Positions 8,964 through 18,145 of a stretch of 64,000 bases of DNA are shown here, piece after piece. The position numbers and the translations under genes are program-made. Every line of letters begins with the position of its first letter. The first letter of the stretch is position 1. The stretch comes from Paenibacillus massiliensis subsp. panacisoli DSM 21345. GTDB taxonomy: Bacteria > Bacillota > Bacilli > Paenibacillales > Paenibacillaceae. The notes below the pieces were generated by a model. It was not told the origin of the DNA. It searched no databases and was given only the letters and a program-made list of their open reading frames with translations. The stretch covers positions 62,001 to 126,000 of the forward strand of contig NZ_AUFO01000007.1 of the NCBI RefSeq assembly GCF_000426545.1. Reading direction: 5' to 3'.

Positions 8964-9060
8964 GTCCATTCACCTCTGCGTAAATACTATATCTATTGGT
9001 TATAGGCTTAGTGTAAAGCATACCTTTCTACAACTACACCCATTCATTTTCCTCTACTAG

Positions 9061-9074
9061 CGGAAATGCTTTCA
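9061..9074 (-). promoter_or_regulatory. Weak cre-like site upstream of PTS IIA
   Basis: On the minus strand TGAAAGCATTTCCG, an imperfect CcpA site lacking the central CG. It lies about 100 bases upstream of the PTS operon, a plausible place for catabolite repression. Confidence 0.28.
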
Positions 9075-9186
9075 TTGTTGCTGTAACAGCATTGTAATCG
9101 CATTCAATAATAAGCTCTGAAGTCCTACACCAACCCCTATGGCGCAGATGATACTGTGCAGAGCCGCTTGTCCTTCTCCTTGCCTA

Positions 9187-11139
9187 TCAGTGAAGCTTGT
9201 GTCTCACAAGAATCTGGGCAAATTCGTCATAGGTCTGGCAACTCAATAACTGCTGGATCATGCGTGAGTCATCCGTCAGGCGGATAAGCTGCTCATACAT
9301 TCTCGCCGGGGGCTCACTTCCTCCTTGCTGAATGCTGAGCAGGCATACGAACTGGACAGGCTTCCCTCCCCAATCCATGGGCTGCTTCAATGTACAGATC
9401 GCCCATACCGTCTGCGTGCTTTGTGGGATAATCGGATGCGGGATGGCAACAAGGTTACCGTAAGCCGTTGACGCGGCATGTTCCCGTTCCAGAACCAGAC
9501 CTGTAAAGCCCGTCGCGGAACGGATCAGGCCCCTCTCAACCATTTTCTGCCCTAAAAAAGCAATAATCTCATCTCGCTGCGTGAAATCTTCCTGCAAAAA
9601 TACCAATTCCTTCATCAGGTATGGAAGGTCGGGCTCGGCCTCTCCTGCAAGCGCTTGCTCAATCTTCGCCAAATCTCCGCCTCCCAATAACGTCTGCACC
9701 ACAATGACCGGGACGGACAATACATCGGGAATAGGAATGGTGCTGATCAGAAAATCAATCCCATCCAAGGATATGTTTTTAAGCTTATAGTATTCTGTAG
9801 TACCGACGATCTCCAGCCTGGACCCGAATTGGCTCCGCAGCTTGTAAAACAGCAGACGAGCGCTGCCAACACCCGAGGTACACACGATTAGACATTTTTG
9901 ACAACGTGCAGCATCCATTCGCTGACGTTCTATAGCCGCACCGATGTGTAAGGCCAGGTACCCCATCTCTGCCTCAGGAATGACCAGATTCAATTTGCTT
10001 TCAATCAATTTGGCCGAGATGACTCCGGCCTGAAAGGCCAAGGGATAGTTGCTTTTGACATGCTCAAGCATTGGATTGCGAATCTTCATGCCGTATCTCA
10101 CCCGGTTGAGTGCCGGTTTCAAATGAAGACAAATCCCCATGAGCAGCTCAGGGTCTCCGCTGATCTTTAGCTGCAGATCCTTGTCGATCTCGCTCAATAG
10201 CTCCTGAGCCAGCTCATATATACTGCGATCCAGAAGCTTCTCAGGACCTAACTCCTCCAACTGCTGCTCCGATATGCTGGCGAACCACTTGGTTCCTGCC
10301 AAATGCATCGCTATATAGGCAATCTCATCCTCTGGAAAGCTCACCTTCATCTCCGCCTCAATCAAGGCAATAATCTGTTCCGCTGCTGCGAATTCCTCGG
10401 TATGTCGGAAATCCTTGATCTCTTCGGTCAAGATACCGACCCTGTTCCCATGGCGAATTCGTTGGCAGGCAATTGCAATATGAACGGCTAGATTGTTAAA
10501 GGCCACGTCAGACATGACGATTCCATTCAATTGGATCTGATTCAATATAATGCTTCGAATCAACGCCATCTCACGGGGAGCTACCATCATAGAGCTCTGA
10601 TTCTCTCCCCTGGAACTCTCATCATGATTGCGGTTGACGATAAATTCCGACAGACAAAAGCGCAGGTGAACCTCACTGCCTGTAAGCTTAATGCCGTAAT
10701 TTGGACGTTTACCTACCTCTATTTTGTAATCATGCAGCACACGCTTGACCTCTTTCAGATCATTTTGCAGGGTTGATTTGCTAATGAACAGTTCATCTGC
10801 CAGTTCCTCAAGCTTGAGGTAATCATCCGCAAGCAGCAGACGCTGAATCAGATACCGCTGTCTGTACTCTGGAGAATTGGAATTATCCGGCTCGTTATTC
10901 ATGAACAACTGCTGGAGAAGGGTGCGGAAGCTGTGATCATTGGTAATCTCCAGAGCATAACCTCTCGATCTTACCGATCGGATCGAAGCACCATATTTGA
11001 TGAGAAATTCATCCAACTCTCTAATATCGCTGCGAATCGTGCGAGACGTAACCTGTATCAATTTGGCCAGATGCTCGCTTCTGACCGGGGCATCCGCTGC
11101 CAACAAATGCTGCAGGATCGAGATCATACGGGTATTCAT
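9187..11139 (-). CDS. LicR/ManR-type PTS-regulated transcription activator
   Basis: 650-residue regulator of the downstream PTS operon, acting as a DNA-binding activator rather than an RNA antiterminator because it starts with helix-turn-helix domains. Order: HTH (about 1-60, SEHLAKLIQVTSRTIRSDIREL), second HTH (about 95-155), PRD1 (about 190-290, with His in YIAMHLAG), PRD2 (about 300-400, with His in YLALHIGAA), a GatB-like IIB domain with Cys in LIVCTSGVGSA (about 408-495), and a fructose-type IIA domain with His in VAIPHPII (about 500-650). In this family HPr and the cognate PTS phosphorylate these sites to signal sugar supply. The start has AGGAGG 9 bases upstream. It lies 61 bases after the LacI gene. 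Confidence 0.9.
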   Translation of the reverse strand: MNTRMISILQHLLAADAPVRSEHLAKLIQVTSRTIRSDIRELDEFLIKYGASIRSVRSRGYALEITNDHSFRTLLQQLFMNNEPDNSNSPEYRQRYLIQRLLLADDYLKLEELADELFISKSTLQNDLKEVKRVLHDYKIEVGKRPNYGIKLTGSEVHLRFCLSEFIVNRNHDESSRGENQSSMMVAPREMALIRSIILNQIQLNGIVMSDVAFNNLAVHIAIACQRIRHGNRVGILTEEIKDFRHTEEFAAAEQIIALIEAEMKVSFPEDEIAYIAMHLAGTKWFASISEQQLEELGPEKLLDRSIYELAQELLSEIDKDLQLKISGDPELLMGICLHLKPALNRVRYGMKIRNPMLEHVKSNYPLAFQAGVISAKLIESKLNLVIPEAEMGYLALHIGAAIERQRMDAARCQKCLIVCTSGVGSARLLFYKLRSQFGSRLEIVGTTEYYKLKNISLDGIDFLISTIPIPDVLSVPVIVVQTLLGGGDLAKIEQALAGEAEPDLPYLMKELVFLQEDFTQRDEIIAFLGQKMVERGLIRSATGFTGLVLEREHAASTAYGNLVAIPHPIIPQSTQTVWAICTLKQPMDWGGKPVQFVCLLSIQQGGSEPPARMYEQLIRLTDDSRMIQQLLSCQTYDEFAQILVRHKLH

Positions 11140-11200
11140 ATGCTACGGCCTCCTGTTGTTGATGTATACGGTCTTGCTGTGTCACCCCAAGGTAAGCCGT

Positions 11201-12262
11201 TCAATGCTTATATGACACTGGAGCAGCACAGGACTTGCGTTCGACGAAATGCGTATCCACAGTAATCTTGGCCGTAACCCGTCTACCATGCTCAATAAAT
11301 TCGCTAAGCAGATCAACAGCCAATGCCGCCATTCTTTCCTTCTCGACATGGATCGTCGTAAGCTCGGGGCTCACAATCAAGGATTCGTTAATATTATCAA
11401 AGCCTATCACTGACGTGTCTTCAGGCACACGTATCCCCAGCTCTCCGAGTGTCTTCATCGCACTGATCGCTATATAATCACATTCGCAGAACCAGGCTGT
11501 GGGTAGCGTATAACCTTTGTCCAGATAAGCTGTCAATTGCTGCTTGAGGGCATCCTGTGAAGTAAGTATGGTGGGTGCTACGGCCAAGATTCGCTCTTCC
11601 GGGATGTCTATTCCACGTTCCTGCAGAGCAAGCATGAATCCACGCCGACGTTCATTGAAGTTATGAATTCGCACATTTGAGGCGATATACCCAATTGAGG
11701 TATGGCCAATATTACACAAGTATGCCCCGGCCTGATAGGCACCCATGACATTATTGATCTCAATAAACTGAACAGGCAACGTCTCGAAGCATGTATCCAG
11801 CACAATCAGATTCGGGAGCTTCTCATGGATATCATGAATTTGCGCACGTGTCAGATTCGTGCCGAGCACAATGACTCCATCACTTCGTTTCTCCTCTCTT
11901 ATGACCTGCGTATCTCGCTCGAAGAATTCCACATCTATGGTCGAGAACATCAGAGAATACCCATTCTGGCGGCAACGCTCCTCTACAAAATGAATAAGCT
12001 CCTTAAAAAAAGGCTGCTGATAATATTGCTCCAGCACAATTCCCGAATTCGTGCAAACCAGAAACATTAGTGAGCGCTCCACCTTCACTGCCGCCACTGC
12101 CGCGGCGCCGGTCGTTCTACTTCTCGGAACGTATCCTACCTCTTCAGCAACCTGGAGAATGCGCGCTCGTGTGTCAGATCCGATCCCCGACTTGCCACTG
12201 AAGGCCAGAGATACCGCGGATTTAGACACATTCGCCAGTCTGGCAACGTCCTCCATCTTCAT
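11201..12262 (-). CDS. LacI-family regulator (copy 1)
   Basis: 353-residue repressor with an N-terminal HTH (MKMEDVARLANVSKSAVSLA, residues 1-20) and a periplasmic-binding-protein-like sensor domain. A close paralogue at 23984-25015 shares features such as SVIGFDNI and 'SPELTTIHV', and also sits beside a DUF4038 gene. Its gene is divergent from the isomerase-transketolase-kinase operon, with TTTAGT/TAAA-rich repeats around that operon's promoter. It probably represses both directions until an inducer sugar or sugar phosphate binds. The start has GGAGAG 8 bases upstream. The ligand is unknown. Confidence 0.9.
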   Translation of the reverse strand: MKMEDVARLANVSKSAVSLAFSGKSGIGSDTRARILQVAEEVGYVPRSRTTGAAAVAAVKVERSLMFLVCTNSGIVLEQYYQQPFFKELIHFVEERCRQNGYSLMFSTIDVEFFERDTQVIREEKRSDGVIVLGTNLTRAQIHDIHEKLPNLIVLDTCFETLPVQFIEINNVMGAYQAGAYLCNIGHTSIGYIASNVRIHNFNERRRGFMLALQERGIDIPEERILAVAPTILTSQDALKQQLTAYLDKGYTLPTAWFCECDYIAISAMKTLGELGIRVPEDTSVIGFDNINESLIVSPELTTIHVEKERMAALAVDLLSEFIEHGRRVTAKITVDTHFVERKSCAAPVSYKH

Positions 12263-12668
12263 CTCTTCTACTCTCCAATCCGAGCATTACGGAACTACTG
12301 CCTGTATAGAATCCGCAACGTATTCTGCTGGCTATAAATAAGAAATTTATCTATAGAGAAACCACCGCTAGATGTTCTGTAGCAGGCTAGATGTTCTACC
12401 GCAGATTAGTTTAGTTGTGAGGTTTAGTATAAACAACGCCCTATAGTTTAGTCAAATAAATGATATTTTAGCTATAAACAATACTAAAATATAAATTGAC
12501 AACGTTTTTATACGATGTTAAGATGACCTCGTAATTAATAAACAACATTTAAGTTTAGTTGTGTTTAGTTTATGGAGTCGTTATTTGCATCTTTTGTTTA
12601 CGTCATTTCACTGCGTTATTTGACTCATTCATTCAATCATTCATCTATTCAATGTAAGGAGACCTTGT
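12263..12668. promoter_or_regulatory. Divergent control region between LacI gene and isomerase operon
   Basis: This 406-base gap holds the rightward promoter (listed separately) and several candidate LacI operators with TTTA...TAAA symmetry: TTTAGTATAAAC at 12423-12434, TTTTAGCTATAAAC at 12466-12479 just upstream of the -35, and TTTAGTTGTGTTTAGTTTA at 12553-12571 downstream of the start. A direct repeat, GCTAGATGTTCT at 12367-12378 and 12386-12397 (period 19), lies on the LacI side. The region before the second LacI/DUF4038 pair has the same TTTAGTT/AACTAAA words. Confidence 0.5.
12496..12524 (+). promoter_or_regulatory. Sigma-A promoter of the isomerase-transketolase-kinase operon
   Basis: Consensus TTGACA (12496-12501), 17-base spacer, TAAGAT (12519-12524). 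The predicted start is near 12531, leaving a leader of about 135 bases. Operator-like repeats flank it on both sides. Confidence 0.75.
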
Positions 12669-14132
12669 ATGAAAAAGCTAAAGCTAGGTTACGCGCCCAC
12701 TAGACGCTTTACGTTTAGTGCAGAGGATGCCTTCCGCTACAAAGTGGAAATTCGCAAGCAAATTGAGAGCTTTGGGATGGACATCGACATCGTGGATTTG
12801 GAGGGACTGAACGAAGAAGGTCTTCTCTATGATGATCACATCAACGCGGATCTCATTGCCAAGCGCTTCAAGGAAGAAGAGGTTGACGCTGTATTTTTCC
12901 CGCATTGCAACTTCGGAACAGAAGATACTGTTGCTCGGGTAGCCAAGGCACTGGGCAAGCCAACTCTACTCTGGGGACCACGCGATGAAGCTCCCCTGGC
13001 AGATGGCATGCGCCTGCGGGATACGCAATGCGGTATATTTGCGACAGGTAAGGTACTGCGTCGCTTTAACGTACCTTTTACCTATGTGACTAATAGCTGG
13101 GTGCATGATCCGGTGTTTGAACGTGGCTTCACGAATTTCGTGGCTGCAGCCAATGTAGTTCGCCAATTCAAGAGCCTGCGCATTTTGCAGATCGGGCCTC
13201 GTCCAGCTTCCTTCTGGACGATGATCTGTAATGAAGGCGAGCTGCTGGAGCGCTTCGGCATCGAGATCCATCCAATCACCCTCGTGGATATCCAGCTAAG
13301 AAGCAAGAAGATTGCTGCAAGTAATAGCAGTGAGCTGCTAGAGACCATAGATTTTATCAAAGAGAAGCTGGACTACAGTGAGGTGACCGAGGATGATGTG
13401 CGACGTATTGCTGCCCTGAAGGTAGCGATGAAATCCTTTGCCCGCGAGACAGGCAGCAGCGCCATTGCTATTCAATGCTGGTCGTCCCTTCAGGATGCAC
13501 TCTCCATCATGCCTTGCCTTGCCAATGCCATTCTGACGGATGAACAGATTCCAGTGACCTGCGAGACAGACATTCACGGGGCGATCACCTCCATCATGAT
13601 GCAAGCAGCCACGATGAACGAGGCTCCTACCTTTTTCGCCGATATTACCGTCCGTCATCCCGAGAACGAGAATGGTGAGCTATTATTCCATTGCGGCAAT
13701 TTCCCGGTATCGCTGTCCGTCGAGAACAAGCCCAAGCTGCGCAAGCACTTTCTGTTTGATGACCATGCTCCAGGCACACATGAGGGTGAGATCAAGGGAG
13801 GCAACATGACGATTGCCCGTTTTGACGGAGATCATGGTGAATATTCCATGTTTTTGGGACGTGCGCGTGGGATTGAGGGTCCATACACCCGCGGCTCTTA
13901 TGTATGGGTTGAAGTCAATGATTGGCCACTATGGGAGGAGAAGCTAGTTAAGGGACCGTATGTGCATCATTCTGTAGGCGTGCATGCCAATGTTATTCCT
14001 GCCATCTATGAAGCCTGCAATTATATTCCCGGTCTTACACCTGACCCCGTTGACCCTACCGAGCAGGAGATTCAACGCTGGCTCAGAGGCTCTGATCTGA
14101 CTGTCAAGCAGCCAAGCAAGCTATCGTTGTGA
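12669..14132 (+). CDS. L-fucose/L-arabinose isomerase-like protein (candidate apiose isomerase)
   Basis: 487-residue member of the FucI/AraA-like aldose-ketose isomerase superfamily, recognised from the N-terminal Rossmann-like pattern (VDAVFFPHCNFGTEDTVA), the central 'SSAIAIQCWSSLQ', and the conserved 'CETDIHGAITSIM' metal-site region. It would turn an aldose into a ketose for the kinase encoded three genes downstream. True arabinose or fucose isomerase is less likely because the partners are a split transketolase and a DUF4038 hydrolase, not the usual araBD or fucA genes. D-apiose to D-apulose is my inference. First gene of the rightward operon, with AAGGAGA upstream of its ATG. Confidence 0.8.
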   Translation: MKKLKLGYAPTRRFTFSAEDAFRYKVEIRKQIESFGMDIDIVDLEGLNEEGLLYDDHINADLIAKRFKEEEVDAVFFPHCNFGTEDTVARVAKALGKPTLLWGPRDEAPLADGMRLRDTQCGIFATGKVLRRFNVPFTYVTNSWVHDPVFERGFTNFVAAANVVRQFKSLRILQIGPRPASFWTMICNEGELLERFGIEIHPITLVDIQLRSKKIAASNSSELLETIDFIKEKLDYSEVTEDDVRRIAALKVAMKSFARETGSSAIAIQCWSSLQDALSIMPCLANAILTDEQIPVTCETDIHGAITSIMMQAATMNEAPTFFADITVRHPENENGELLFHCGNFPVSLSVENKPKLRKHFLFDDHAPGTHEGEIKGGNMTIARFDGDHGEYSMFLGRARGIEGPYTRGSYVWVEVNDWPLWEEKLVKGPYVHHSVGVHANVIPAIYEACNYIPGLTPDPVDPTEQEIQRWLRGSDLTVKQPSKLSL

Positions 14133-14179
14133 TGCGATAACAAGCCCTAACAGAATTCATTAACTTCAAGGAGGATTCT

Positions 14180-15025
14180 ATGAATATCCGAGAATTGAAA
14201 GTAAAAGCTGCCCAGATTCGGATGGACCTGCTGACCATTATTCATCGTGCCAAAACAGGACATACCGGAGGCTCGCTAAGCAATACTGATATTCTGACGG
14301 CCCTTTATTACGACATTATGAATATTGATCCTAGCAACCCCGGCTGGGAGGAGCGCGACCGTTTCATTGCCAGCAAGGGTCATTCCGTTGAATCGCTGTG
14401 GTGTATTCTGGCTGACCTTGGCTTCTTCCCCAAAGAAGAGCTGACAACGTATAGTCAGTTCGGCACCCGCCTCATTGGACACCCGAACAATAAGGTGCCT
14501 GGGATTGAGATGAATACTGGTGCTCTGGGGCACGGACTTCCCATCTCGGTGGGCATGGCGCTCGCAGCCAAGCGGGATGGACGTTCTTACCGCGTGTTCT
14601 GTCTCATGGGTGATGGCGAGCAGGCTGAAGGCTCGAACTGGGAAGCTGCTATGGCGGGAGCGCACTACAAGCTGGATAATTTGGTCGGAATTATTGATCG
14701 CAATCGCCTGCAGATCAGCGGCTCCACTGAGGATGTCATGGGACTTGAGCCATTGGAGGACAAATGGACCGCCTTTGGCTGGAACGTCGTATCCATTGAC
14801 GGCAATGACATGGAGGCACTCCTTCAAGCCTTCCGTGCCATCCCGGAGACAGTCGGTAAGCCTACGCTGGTCATGGCTAATACCGTGAAGGGCAAGGGCG
14901 TCTCCTTTGCTGAGAATGTACCTGCATGGCATCATCATGTGCCTGATGACGAGCAGCTAGAGCGTGCACTGACAGAACTGAAGGCAAGCATTGCAGAGCT
15001 CACAGAGGAAGGACAGGTGCGATAA
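14180..15025 (+). CDS. Transketolase, N-terminal (TPP-binding) subunit
   Basis: 281-residue half of a split transketolase. It carries the thiamine-diphosphate and metal-binding segment MGDGEQAEGSNWEAA and the residues HRAKTGHTGGSLS and GALGHGLPISVGMA that bind cofactor and donor sugar. The partner half follows 2 bases later, so they are translated together and form a heterodimeric unit. A housekeeping transketolase is normally one chain of about 660 residues; split forms often serve special sugar pathways. Among characterised ones is apulose-4-phosphate transketolase (AptA/AptB), which fits the neighbouring isomerase and kinase, though specificity cannot be read from the sequence here. Confidence 0.9.
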   Translation: MNIRELKVKAAQIRMDLLTIIHRAKTGHTGGSLSNTDILTALYYDIMNIDPSNPGWEERDRFIASKGHSVESLWCILADLGFFPKEELTTYSQFGTRLIGHPNNKVPGIEMNTGALGHGLPISVGMALAAKRDGRSYRVFCLMGDGEQAEGSNWEAAMAGAHYKLDNLVGIIDRNRLQISGSTEDVMGLEPLEDKWTAFGWNVVSIDGNDMEALLQAFRAIPETVGKPTLVMANTVKGKGVSFAENVPAWHHHVPDDEQLERALTELKASIAELTEEGQVR

Positions 15026-15027
15026 TC

Positions 15028-15963
15028 ATGAATACAATTCCCAATCGTCAAGTGATCTGCAATACATTGATGGAACTCGCTCAAGAGGATCGTGATATTG
15101 TCGTGCTGGCAAGTGACTCGCGCGGTTCAGCTGCTATGGCGCCATTCGCGAATGCATATCCAGAGCAGTTCGTAGAGGTTGGCATCGCGGAGCAAAACAT
15201 CGTCGGTATGTCTGCGGGTCTTGCCCATAGTGGCAAGAAACCCTTCGTAACCTCCCCTGCCTGCTTCCTCAGCATGCGTAGCATCGAGCAAATCAAGGTG
15301 GATGTTGCATATTCTGGTACGAACGTGAAGCTGATCGGAATCAGCGGCGGAGTCAGCTATGGTGCTCTGGGGATGTCCCATCATTCTGTACAGGATCTTG
15401 CGGTAGCACGTGCCATCCCGGGTCTTGCTGTTGTTATTCCGGCGGACCGTCATGAGACGAAGAAAATGACTGAGGCACTCGTACAGCATAATGGCGGTGT
15501 ATACGTCCGAATTGGACGTAATCCCGTAGAGGATGTCTACGCTTCGGACGATTATCCGTTCGAGATCGGTAAGGCAGTTACGATGAAGGATGGTTCGGAC
15601 GTGACGATTATCGGCGTTGGCGAGACGGTTCGGGTAGCTTTGGATGCTGCTGAGGAGCTGGCAAAAGAAGGCGTCTCCTGCCGCGTAATCAACATGCATA
15701 CCATCAAACCGCTGGATGAGCAAGCCATTATCGCCGCAGCCAAGGAGACGGGTCATATCATTACCGTGGAGGAGCACAGCATTTTTGGTGGACTTGGGGC
15801 AGCTGTAGCTGAAGTTGTCGTCCAACATCACCCTGTTCCCATGAAAGTGATCGGCATTCCGGATGAGCCTGCCATTGCCGGGAAAACAGCCGAGGTTTTT
15901 CAGCACTATGGCATTAGCAGCGAGAATCTCACACAAGTTGCACTCCAACTGATTAACAAGTAA
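15028..15963 (+). CDS. Transketolase, C-terminal (pyrimidine-binding) subunit
   Basis: 311-residue second half of the split transketolase. It has the pyrimidine domain with the catalytic Glu in FVEVGIAEQNIVGMSAG and a C-terminal swivelling domain (VINMHTIKPLDEQAI). It lies 2 bases after the first half and 14 bases before the kinase, so the operon is tightly packed. 1-deoxyxylulose-5-phosphate synthase and dihydroxyacetone synthase share this domain; the separate TPP subunit and sugar-operon context favour a transketolase. The candidate reaction moves a two-carbon unit from a branched ketose phosphate such as apulose 4-phosphate to glyceraldehyde 3-phosphate. Confidence 0.9.
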   Translation: MNTIPNRQVICNTLMELAQEDRDIVVLASDSRGSAAMAPFANAYPEQFVEVGIAEQNIVGMSAGLAHSGKKPFVTSPACFLSMRSIEQIKVDVAYSGTNVKLIGISGGVSYGALGMSHHSVQDLAVARAIPGLAVVIPADRHETKKMTEALVQHNGGVYVRIGRNPVEDVYASDDYPFEIGKAVTMKDGSDVTIIGVGETVRVALDAAEELAKEGVSCRVINMHTIKPLDEQAIIAAAKETGHIITVEEHSIFGGLGAAVAEVVVQHHPVPMKVIGIPDEPAIAGKTAEVFQHYGISSENLTQVALQLINK

Positions 15964-15977
15964 AGGGCAGACGATCT

Positions 15978-17510
15978 ATGGAACTTCATTCTAAGTATAT
16001 ACTGGCGATTGACCAGAGTACGTCCGGAACCAAAACCCTGCTCGTAGATCAACAGGGTGCCGTAATAGCCAAGTGCTCCATTGAGCATAAGCAGCATTAC
16101 CCCCAGCCCGGCTGGGTAGAGCATGACCCCATCGAGATCTATAATCATGTCAGATACACAGTGGCCGAGGTCCTCAAATCAGCTGAAATAGCAGCAGAAG
16201 CCCTCGCAGCAGTCACAATTACGAATCAACGCGAGACAGCACTCATCTGGGATAAAGTAACAGGCTTACCCATATATAATGCTATTGTGTGGCAGTGTCA
16301 GCGAACCATTGACACCTGCTCCCACTTGAAGGAGGCTGGACACGAACCCACGGTTCGCGCCAAGACAGGGCTCATGCTTGATCCGTATTTCTCCGCAGCC
16401 AAGTTCGAGTGGATTCTCAGTCATGTCGAGGGTGCAGCCGATCGTTTGGCAGAAGGTAGACTGCTAGCCGGGACCATAGACAGCTGGTTGATCTGGAAGC
16501 TAACCCAGGGGGCTGTTCATGCTACGGATTATTCCAATGCAAGCCGAACCTCATTGTTCAATATCCATACGTTGACATGGGATGAGGAGCTCTCCTCCCT
16601 GTTCGGTGTACCACTCTCCCTACTGCCGGAGGTCAAAGCCTCCGACGAGGTCTACGGATATACAGCAGAAGGCGAGTTATTTAATCATGCCGTTCCCATA
16701 TCAGGGGTCATTGGCGATTCACAAGGCGCCCTGTTCGGACATCAATGTCTGGAGAGCGGAACGGGCAAGGCTACCTATGGCACTGGCACCTCGGTCCTCA
16801 TGAATGTCGGGCTACAGCCAGTGAACGGCGGTGAGGGCATAGTTACGACCATTGCCTGGGGAGCTGGTGGAAAGGTTACGTATGCCTTGGAAGCCGTCAT
16901 CCGTACGACAGGGGACAGCATCAAATGGATCCGTGACAATATGGGACTGTTCTCTACTTTCGAGGAAATGCAGCAGCTCATCGACAACATCGCAGATAAT
17001 GAAGGCGTATATATGGTGCCGGCGTTTGTTGGCATGGGGGCACCTTATTGGGACCCTTACGCTAGAGCCGCCATTGTCGGTATGAATCGCGGCACGGAGA
17101 AGGGCCACATTATGAGAGCCGCTCTAGAGAGCATTGCTTATCAGGTAAAGGATGCGGTAGATTTCATTCAGCAGCAATCCGGCATTGTACTGCGTCGTCT
17201 TCGGACGGACGGCGGCGCCTCCTCCAACAACTGGCTAATGCAATTCCAGACTGATATGTTGGGAGCAACAGTCAATCGCTCTACCTGTGCAGAATTATCT
17301 GCCATGGGCTCTGTGTATCTTGGTGGATTAGGTACGGGGTACTGGAATGCTATATCAGACTTACCCCAGCAGAGCGTTGAGTACCAATCCTATGAACCGT
17401 CCATGAGCATCAGTGAGCGCGACCGCCATTATGCGGGCTGGCAGCAGGCTGTCCATTCTGTTCTTGGCATCGACAAGAGTGAGGACCGTGCCACTCCGGC
17501 ATCCTCATAG
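15978..17510 (+). CDS. FGGY-family carbohydrate kinase (glycerol-kinase-like; candidate apulose kinase)
   Basis: 510-residue sugar or polyol kinase with two actin-like ATPase domains. Seen are the phosphate-1 motif YILAIDQSTSGTKTLLVD at the N-terminus, the substrate segment QPGWVEHDP, and the adenosine motif LRTDGGASSNNWLMQFQ near 410. By residue pattern it looks closest to glycerol kinases (TNQRETALIWDK, IDSWLIWKLT), but it lacks a glpF/glpD neighbourhood. Placed last in the isomerase-transketolase operon, it would phosphorylate the ketose made by the isomerase. Glycerol, xylulose or apulose remain possible; apulose is preferred from context only. Confidence 0.85.
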   Translation: MELHSKYILAIDQSTSGTKTLLVDQQGAVIAKCSIEHKQHYPQPGWVEHDPIEIYNHVRYTVAEVLKSAEIAAEALAAVTITNQRETALIWDKVTGLPIYNAIVWQCQRTIDTCSHLKEAGHEPTVRAKTGLMLDPYFSAAKFEWILSHVEGAADRLAEGRLLAGTIDSWLIWKLTQGAVHATDYSNASRTSLFNIHTLTWDEELSSLFGVPLSLLPEVKASDEVYGYTAEGELFNHAVPISGVIGDSQGALFGHQCLESGTGKATYGTGTSVLMNVGLQPVNGGEGIVTTIAWGAGGKVTYALEAVIRTTGDSIKWIRDNMGLFSTFEEMQQLIDNIADNEGVYMVPAFVGMGAPYWDPYARAAIVGMNRGTEKGHIMRAALESIAYQVKDAVDFIQQQSGIVLRRLRTDGGASSNNWLMQFQTDMLGATVNRSTCAELSAMGSVYLGGLGTGYWNAISDLPQQSVEYQSYEPSMSISERDRHYAGWQQAVHSVLGIDKSEDRATPASS

Positions 17511-17816
17511 GCTGTTCACTGTGAATTGAGCATATGAAAGATCAATCTAACTAGTACCTTGACCAGATCAAATGTGAGTGTAGAGCCGCTGCAAGCGGGG
17601 AGCCCTGTCGACCTCTGTTAAGCTTGCTGTTCTTTTGAACGAAATGGAAAAGCCTGAAATTAGATTCGGTCAAGCTACTAGTATACTGTATATGCAATTT
17701 AAACAAGGCGAAGAAAAGGACAAACGGCTACAGCCTGTGTGCCTTCTCTTCGCCTATGGGTGCTCCAGCCTTTTTCGATACTTAGCCTTTTTTTACTTGT
17801 CAGCGTTGACGCTGTA
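17511..17816. other. Gene-free stretch with long inverted repeat and hairpins
   Basis: Between the kinase and the converging ATL gene. It holds a 14-base inverted repeat with one mismatch (CTAGTACCTTGACC at 17551-17564 and GGTCAAGCTACTAG at 17668-17681) enclosing about 100 bases with a small CCGC/GCGG hairpin. It also holds the stronger hairpin listed at 17706-17755. I see no credible open reading frame. It could be a structured 3' UTR or decayed sequence. Confidence 0.4.
17706..17755. terminator. Strong hairpin, probable terminator after the kinase gene
   Basis: Arms AGGCGAAGAAAAGG and CCTTCTCTTCGCCT pair over 14 bases with one mismatch, with an inner loop of about 22 bases. T runs follow only about 20 and 40 bases later, so the terminator role is likely but not textbook. 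Confidence 0.45.
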
Positions 17817-18140
17817 TCATGATTCATCCAGCTCCGTGCCATCATAGAGATACCGCTCCAGATTGACCTTTCGTTCTCCCATCAGCTCGATGCCTTCACT
17901 CTCCAGAAGCAGACGCTGCAGGGATAGAGCTTCATCCTCCTGCAGGCCCAGCTCCCCCTTGCTGTTGATGACCCGGTGCCAAGGCAGGCCGTATTTGCTG
18001 CTCATGGAATGCAGAATACGCACGACCTGTCTCGCTGCTCGTGGGCTTCCGGCCAAACGTGCAATCTGACCGTAGGTCATGACCTTGCCTTCGGGAATCC
18101 GTCCAATGATTCGAATGACATCCTCGGTAAATTTTGTCAT
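17817..18140 (-). CDS. Alkyltransferase-like (ATL) DNA repair protein
   Basis: Small homologue of the O6-alkylguanine-DNA methyltransferase DNA-binding domain. The active-site motif PCHR of real alkyltransferases reads PWHRVIN here (Trp about 54), so it cannot accept an alkyl group. Known ATL proteins flip and mark O6-alkylguanine for nucleotide excision repair. The rest fits: EGKVMTYGQIARLAGSPRAARQV with the arginine finger, and a length of about 107. Three ATG codons stand in a row; the third (18140) is 8 bases from AGAGAGG, the best spacing. The ribosome-binding site lies in the first unit of a 29-base tandem repeat. Confidence 0.9.
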   Translation of the reverse strand: MTKFTEDVIRIIGRIPEGKVMTYGQIARLAGSPRAARQVVRILHSMSSKYGLPWHRVINSKGELGLQEDEALSLQRLLLESEGIELMGERKVNLERYLYDGTELDES

Positions 18141-18145
18141 CATCA

